From assembly GCF_016859285.1 (NCBI RefSeq), contig NC_053417.1:10677206-10741205 (forward strand): 64,000 nucleotides of DNA, read 5' to 3'. The notes beneath the pieces were generated by a model, which had not been told where the DNA came from, did no database searches, and saw nothing but the letters and a program-made list of their open reading frames with translations. Made by a program: the position numbers and the translations under genes. Source of the DNA: Xiphias gladius (lineage: Eukaryota > Chordata > Actinopteri > Istiophoriformes > Xiphiidae). Below, in pieces: positions 57,980 through 64,000 of the stretch; the stretch's first letter is position 1; every line of letters begins with the position of its first letter.

Positions 57980-58319
57980 CTCTTCTCTTCACTGTGAGAA
58001 CTTTCGTTCTTTGTGTCGGTATCTTCAGGTGCAGGTTTCCCTCCAGACTCTCGACAAGTGTCTGTAGTTGTGTGAGAGAACCGTGTCCACTCAGGTCATG
58101 ATGAGATTCTAGAGTGGATCGCAGTGACATCAATGTCTTGTCATAAGCGAAAGCCAGCATTCTAGATGACACGTTCTTGAAACGAGTTAATCTGTGTAAT
58201 TCCCCTGCTATAAGTCGTGCAATGTAGAGCAGTCTGGGTAGAGGATTGATAGTTTTACCATGGTGCTTCACAATGGAGGAATTATAGATGTGCCTATGTT
58301 TTGGATTTTTTTCGCCCAC
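57972..58319 (-). other. open frame overlapping the klhl10 start codon (possible uORF)
   Basis: A 115-codon frame on the klhl10 strand starts inside the Tc1 remnant and ends ...VKRRDE with its TGA overlapping the klhl10 ATG (ATGAGTGA, TGA one base after the A of ATG). Internal Met codons, for example near 58,158 (MLAFAYDKTL), could start a shorter upstream ORF within the klhl10 leader. I recognise no protein family. It may be a chance frame in the 5' untranslated region; if transcribed, it would lower klhl10 translation or allow reinitiation. Confidence 0.3.
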
Positions 58320-59523
58320 TCTTCCTGCACATCACCTAAAATATCTGAGATATTTTTAGGCTGCCTTGAATGTACAGCTTGTTTAAGATCTACCAACAGA
58401 TTTTCAGTGATGTTTAGGTCAGGGGACTGTGGGGCCTGTTCCAAAAGCTTCAGCTTGTGTTTCTTGTATTAGCTCATGGTGGATTCTGAGATCTGCTTTG
58501 AATCGCTGTCCTGTTGCAGAAGCCAGTCTCGTTTCGGTTTCACTTTCTTGACTGACTGCAGGACATTTGCGTCCAGAATTTGCTGATATCCATTCTTCCC
58601 TCTATCCATGCAGTGTTTCCCGTGCCACTTGCTGCCACACAAACTCGAAGCAGAATATTTCCACCCCAATGCTTAACTGTTGGCATGGTGTTCTTTTCAT
58701 CACATGCTGCTCCTTTATTTTTTTCCTCCAAACACACCTTTGTTGATTGTGGCCAGAGAGCTCAGTTCTAACTTCACCAGTCCACAGCAGTTGTTTTCAA
58801 AACAACTCTGGCTTATCCAGATGTTCCTTTGCATACTTCAGACATTGACGTTTGTGATGATGTTCTAGATACGATTTCCCTCTGATGACTCAACACTGCA
58901 CAGTGGACCAGTACACCACCACTCCTGTGTCAGCTGAGCCTTCCTGCAGATCCTCTGCAGTCATTTTGGAGTTTTGCTTTTCCATTCTGCCCAGCAGACT
59001 TGCAGCGTTATCTGAGTTTTCCACAGTTCCTTTTAACTGCCATTTCATAATGACAATTCAGACGGTGAAAGTTGAATGGTCAAATCCCTTAGATACCTGT
59101 TTATAACCTTTCTCTGCTTTGTTCACATCAGTTAGCGTCATTTCCAGATCCTCAGTCAGATGTCCCATGGTTGTTGTGTTGCCACAAGGTTGGAAGAGTC
59201 AGAGAGCTTGTAGTTGTCATAAACTGACAATTCTTGGTAAATTAAGGTCTAATTAATTAATGAAGTTCGGAGACTTTATAAGTAGAAGAGTGGCAAAACT
59301 TTTGTATATGCCGCAGTTACTGTTTTTTGTTTGTTTGTTTTTTGTTGGGTTTTTTTTCCTTCTATTTTTTAAGTTCATAAAATAAAAAGTAACAGTGCAT
59401 TAACATTTGAAGAAAAGAACATTATTAGCTCATGGCTGCTGCAGGAGTTGTATTTACTTCTTTTCACTTCAAAAATCAACAAAAAATTTGCCTGGGGGGG
59501 CAAACTTTTGCTTTAACTGTATA
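58250..59523 (-). mobile_element. Tc1-like transposon remnant upstream of klhl10 (dead)
   Basis: Read on the - strand, scattered frames follow a Tc1 transposase: MTLTDVNKAEKG-like N-terminal region near 59,140, HHHKRQCLKYAKEHLDKPELF at about 58,800-58,860, GGNILLRVCVAASGTG near 58,640, LLQQDSDSKQ (usual QQDNDPKH) near 58,510 and SPDLNITENLL (usual SPDLNPIENLW) near 58,420. Stops and frameshifts interrupt it and one catalytic motif is altered. A candidate terminal inverted repeat, 'GCAAACTTTTGCTTTAACTGTATA', ends at a TATA at about 59,523. The opposite end, close to the klhl10 start, was not found. Confidence 0.8.
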
Positions 59524-59744
59524 AGTTTGCGAGAAGCCATTTCACAGAAAGGTGTGGCCTCTTTGCCGATTTCTGCTCGTTTCATGTTAAGTCAAGGTTG
59601 ATGCAGATTTTCACCAATAAACTAAGGAACTGAGAAATGTTGAGTTGCAGAAGAGTCTGAAAAAAAGATCTGACAGAATGTTATAGCAATCAACTCACAC
59701 TCTTCTCACAGTTCCCTGCATACACCTCAGTTCTGCAAGGCAAG

Positions 59745-59830
59745 TATATTTGTATAGCACATTTCTTTCACAAAGGCAATTCAGAGTGCTTTACAAAATG
59801 CATTAAATACACAAAAAAGAAGGAAAAACA
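59745..59830 (+). repeat. dispersed repeat with CAGAGTGCTTTACA core
   Basis: The text 'GTATATTTGTATAGCACATTTCTTTCACAAAGGCAATTCAGAGTGCTTTACAAAATGCATTAAA' follows a well-known teleost dispersed repeat. A related copy lies at 14,290-14,410. Confidence 0.6.
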
Positions 59831-62794
59831 GCGTTAAAACATTAAAATGGAAATTAAAAGAATAGAAACTCTTTTAAAGGAAAGTAAAAATAATCAAGAA
59901 AAGAAACATAAAATACAGGAGAGGAGGGTTAGCCACTTTTTCTCCAAAGGCTTATCTAGGGGACACTTAAACAGAAGTTCCCCAGTCATCAAGGAAACAT
60001 AATCTTACCAGGGACTCTGATTGCCAGAAAGTCTTCTGCCGATCACACATAATATAAAGCTCCTTGTGTGCACAGACCTTGATGGTTGAGATACTTCACA
60101 TCTATCTAAGGTCTTACAAGCATGCTAAACCATATACGATGTCTAAAATAAACAAACTACAACACTCTGAGTAAAATACATGAACACAAATACATTTTCA
60201 AACACCAGAAAGTATCATAATTCAGCAAAGGTCAGAAAAATCCCAGTGTGATAACATATGGCAGCAATGATAATGAAAACAAGAAGAAAGTAAATCAAAA
60301 GGGCAAACAAGAACTTAAAATTCAAGTCCAAGTCTAAACTGAAGCTCAGCTCTTGAGAATCCATCTGCTTTGTCTGGTTCAGATTCGACTCAGTCCCCTG
60401 TCCTAAAGGGAGCAAGAACATGATGCTTTTTGATGTCGAATGAACTGACTGTGGTAATATCTAGCACCACACCATCCGTTTTTTTTATTTTTCCCACTCA
60501 GTGGCACACTTACAGCAGTAATTAAGTAACAGAAATAAAGTCTAAAAATAGAGTCTATCGGAGGTGGTGATTCAACTCGATTATCATTTTGGAGGCCCCA
60601 CTGTACCTTTTTGTTGAGCAAACATCCCCTGAGCTGTCTTTCAGTCAGTGTTGATACTTTGAGGGTCAAGTGTGACCGTTGTTCATCTTTTCTACAGTAT
60701 ACACAGTTTTCCTATTTTTTAGAATATTTCATCGTGATCCTCCTCCAATTTTCTGCAATCTGGACTCTTCTCCCACCCACACTACTTCTGAAGGGGATAA
60801 GAGGAGCTGACATTATGAATAATATACATTCACCACACCACATATCCACCAAAATTACTAAAATGTATTGGTCACACCATCGTGCGCTTTTACTTGCCAC
60901 TGTGCTTGTGCCCAGTTTAAGTAAAGTAGAGGCTAAAAAGAGACTGTGCTTTAAAGCTACATTCATTTTGTACTTGTGATATCAGAGAGTGCAAAAATGA
61001 TTTTAGTGAAGAGGAGGCTGTGGAAAAGTCACTTGTAGAGACCCAAAAAGGCTCAGGCCCACACAGTGAGAAAATGAAAGGTGATCTCGGGTTTGTCAGC
61101 TGGGTCTCATGAACTATTGGAGAAATGTCAGGTTGTACATTTGAGTATGCATGCCTGTATTGTAAGAGAAGTTACAATTAAATGTATATAAAGTGATGTA
61201 GAGGATATCTGGAATTTATTTTCAGTGTAAGTATAAATAGATGACATCTTTGTATTAAACAGTAACTGTTGGTACAAGCAGAAAAAGTACGTGACTGTCA
61301 TCCAATGTGGAAAACTGTCTTTACTTTGAAGTAAATTTAATGTCGAAATTTGAGAATATCAAGATTTCGCAAGGTTTTTTTTTTTTTTTTTTTCCATTTT
61401 CATACATAATTCATAACATTGTAGAATTATAGAACAGTAGGCATTCCCACTCCATGGTTCTGAAACTATTATAATCTAATAGTGATCGCTTGCCAAAAAT
61501 TGTAACTGGTGACATAATGACCGGACTTTCACTTCTACAGTTGTTATATACATGAAAAGTACAATTTCATACTATATAATTGAGAATTTTTTTTTTTTTT
61601 GACAGACAAAAAAACTGTGAGCAACACATCTAACTGTGTGCTGTTTTTGTATCTGAATTCTGTATATTTACCTTATATTAACTTCATGTACAATACACAT
61701 GTAGTAATTGTTCAAATGGTTCCAGTTTATTGGCATCCTCTGAATCACTTTCATTACAGAAAAACACTACCCTTACTGTTGGAGTCCTGATAGAACAGTA
61801 TGAAACTGCAGAGAGCGACACATACCACACAGCAAGTAAGTAAGAAAAGATCCAACTAATATTGACAGTAAAGCGCGCCTGGGTCAAAATGTTGCTGAAA
61901 TCCTTCCTGGCGTATAGTTGTATCGAAAACTTTTTGTAATTATCTTTTAAATAACCAGTGAACAAACAATGCGTCAAATTTAATCCACTTCAACATTAAC
62001 AGCCAAAGTTTGTCTAACATTACGGTCATTTTAAAGACTAAATATGTGTTTTGGGTCCCTACCAATGACTCTAATGATGACATCTACTCATTTGGTTTAA
62101 CAAATCCTGTAAAGCTGCTGAGTCACACTTTTACCTGCTGCTTGAAGTATTCTGTGGCTCCAGACTGCCAGGAGACACCAATCAATCAGAGTTCACAGAA
62201 AAGGATTTGTAGCAGCACTTCTCACCCAGGCCTGCTGCATCAGCAGGTAAGTTACAGCGACTGTAATCTTCTTTAGCTTTGGAAAACACTTATCTCACCA
62301 GCAGCAGAAGACATGGCTTTAGGAATCTTTAACAAAATGAATAGTTTGTCTTGGTAAACATCCTCACATTTTATCATAAAACTTCTCCATACATGTTTTT
62401 TTTTTTTTCCTTTCTTCATCCAGACGACAGAAAATCAAACATGAGCTAAACAAATGATACCTATAGTTCTGGCCTTGACAGAGAAATGATTACAAAATCC
62501 TCACAAACAGCTGTACCAAATATTACAAAGGGAATAAGTCACCCTCCCTGGCCTTAATATCTAAATTAAGGGATTTGCGATGTGGTTTGTCAATTTTAAT
62601 AAAAGACTACAGAGGTGAATCTGATGCTGCTACTTTTTAGTAAAATATTTTATCTACACAAAAAGTAGGGCCAAGCATATGTGTAAATTATGCCATTTTA
62701 ATCATTTTGTGGGAATTTAATATTGTGAATCATTTTTTAAGTTTTTTTCAAGTTAACACTTGAAAATTATGCTGAAGATCATATCTAATGTAAT

Positions 62795-62836
62795 GATGTA
62801 ATGTAAATGTAATGTAAAATCTAATGTAAATGTAAC
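62795..62836. repeat. short AATGTA tandem repeat
   Basis: Imperfect units of AATGTAA/AATGTAAAT repeated about six times. Confidence 0.8.
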
Positions 62837-64000
62837 TAGACAACCTGTCCTGATTTTTTTTTCCATTGCAAAACAGATTTTGTGATAAACAATATCAAAA
62901 AAAAGGTCCTGTTCAGACCTCGTTATCTTGATATTTCTCTCTTTCCATATTTCCCAAACCTACACACACACTAAAACTAAATGATCTCTTACGCTTTAGT
63001 TTCTCTCACTACTTTCCCTTTCAGAAGATACTGTATTTTTGAATTTTAGCATTTCATGAATGTTTTCATACAAATAGAGACCAGGCAGTTTTTTAGAAAG
63101 CAAACTTTGAATTGTTTCTGCAAAATTTCAGGATTTGTTTTGTAAAATTCAAACCTTGCCTAGTACACACTTCTGAACATAATTAGCCTCATAATATTTG
63201 AGGCATCTGTCAAAATTAAAGTGTGAAAACAAACGGGTACTTTGAATTGCACAGTGCAAATTGGGGCCAGAAAACCAAAGCTTGTCTATTGACTTTAAAC
63301 TGTCAGGATGATACTGTCCCACCAATCCTATTCAGTCACTGACTCTATGAAGTGTTACTGAAATGAGTGTGCTGTGTAACAGTTGTCAACCACGAGCATT
63401 CATTAAACATCCAAAACCCAACGTACACTGAACCTGATCTGATATTTTCTCTAATTGTACACACTCATCAAAACCACCTATCAGATTATGACTGAATAAA
63501 AATCCACAAACTAAAAGCCAAAAAATAAGACTAGTGAATGGTACATCCTCTTCACAGTGTAGTCACAACCTCTGAGAACTTTGAGAGCAAACGGCCCACC
63601 TTTGCTCACTGAATCCAAAATATACCATACAGAAAGACACTTAGATTGACACGCCCTGACAACCACCAATAATGTCCATCGAAGCTTTACTTCTTCACCC
63701 TTCCCCTCCTCCTAAGTCAGTGACATGTCCAGCATTTAAAAAAAAAAATAATAAAAACAGACAGGAAACAAACTCGTTCCAAGCTGGTGAAGTGGAATCC
63801 TTGTTAATTAAGCAAGCACGGGAAAAATCCAGGCTGACAGAGTCTCTGTTCTCCTCTGCAGGGCTTCTCGATTTCACCAAACCTTCCTTCTAACGTCCCT
63901 TCCTCCCTTTTATCCTGCAGGTTTGGAGTTAGCAGGTGGGCTGGCTACTCTTCTGAGAGAGGTTTGAGCACGTGTCCTCTGGCTGGAGACACAGCTGGGA

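Larger units (their letters stand above)
59530..64000. other. AT-rich region without a recognised gene
   Basis: No coding exon was recognised. It contains the CAGAGTGCTTTACA-type repeat at 59,745-59,830, homopolymer T runs (61,375-61,394, 61,590-61,602, 62,398-62,408) and a small AATGTA tandem at 62,795-62,835. A splice-donor-like CAGCAG/GTAAGT at 62,246 and a TATA-like GATAAAAGG on the - strand near 63,912 were seen, but neither is linked to a recognised exon. Confidence 0.55.

Noticed and set aside
62010..62276. 88-codon + strand frame ending near a strong donor (CAGCAG/GTAAGT)
   Set aside because: No acceptor or neighbouring exon could be paired with it and the residues match nothing I know; kept only as a note.
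63880..64000. TATA-like GATAAAAGG on the - strand at the right edge
   Set aside because: A single motif without a recognised downstream exon is not enough to call a promoter.

Overview
The window is nuclear DNA of a bony fish, most likely a percomorph teleost. It has split vertebrate genes with GT/AG introns, long CA/TG microsatellites, decayed Tc1-type transposons, a tRNA-derived SINE and several dispersed repeats typical of teleosts. It is not bacterial: there are no operons, ribosome binding sites or CRISPR arrays. Exons were read by hand from splice sites, reading phase and protein-family resemblance; no database search was possible.

Layout. 1-3,560: AT-rich, no gene recognised, one possible 3' end near 1,720. 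3,609-3,905: a CpG-rich block that could be a promoter and first non-coding exon. 3,905-23,255: about 19 kb with no recognised coding exon but many repeats (TG/CA tracts, two Tc1 remnants, a LINE reverse-transcriptase remnant, a SINE, copies of a teleost dispersed repeat). 23,256-39,849 (or 40,266), + strand: most of a large RhoGEF of the PLEKHG4 / PLEKHG4B / ARHGEF40 (Solo) / quattro group, about 2,200 residues in 21-22 coding exons that all keep phase; the initiator exon was not found. 43,856-51,804, + strand: a complete 15-exon transglutaminase of the TGM2 type (681 residues) with its catalytic triad intact. 53,987-57,979, - strand: a complete five-exon klhl10 (BTB-BACK-kelch, 576 residues), convergent with the transglutaminase. 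58,250-59,523, - strand: a dead Tc1-like transposon just upstream of klhl10. 59,530-64,000: AT-rich with one further dispersed repeat and no recognised gene.

The three genes belong to unrelated processes: Rho GTPase activation and actin/keratin organisation (RhoGEF), calcium-dependent protein cross-linking (transglutaminase), and CUL3-dependent ubiquitination in developing sperm (klhl10). Nothing suggests that they act together. No undescribed biological system stands out. The points most worth checking are the loss of the guanine-nucleotide pocket in the TGM2-like enzyme, a possible spliced C-terminus with a PDZ-ligand ending and an insertion in the DH domain of the RhoGEF, an overlapping upstream reading frame at the klhl10 start codon, and an unexplained CpG-rich block between the two convergent genes.
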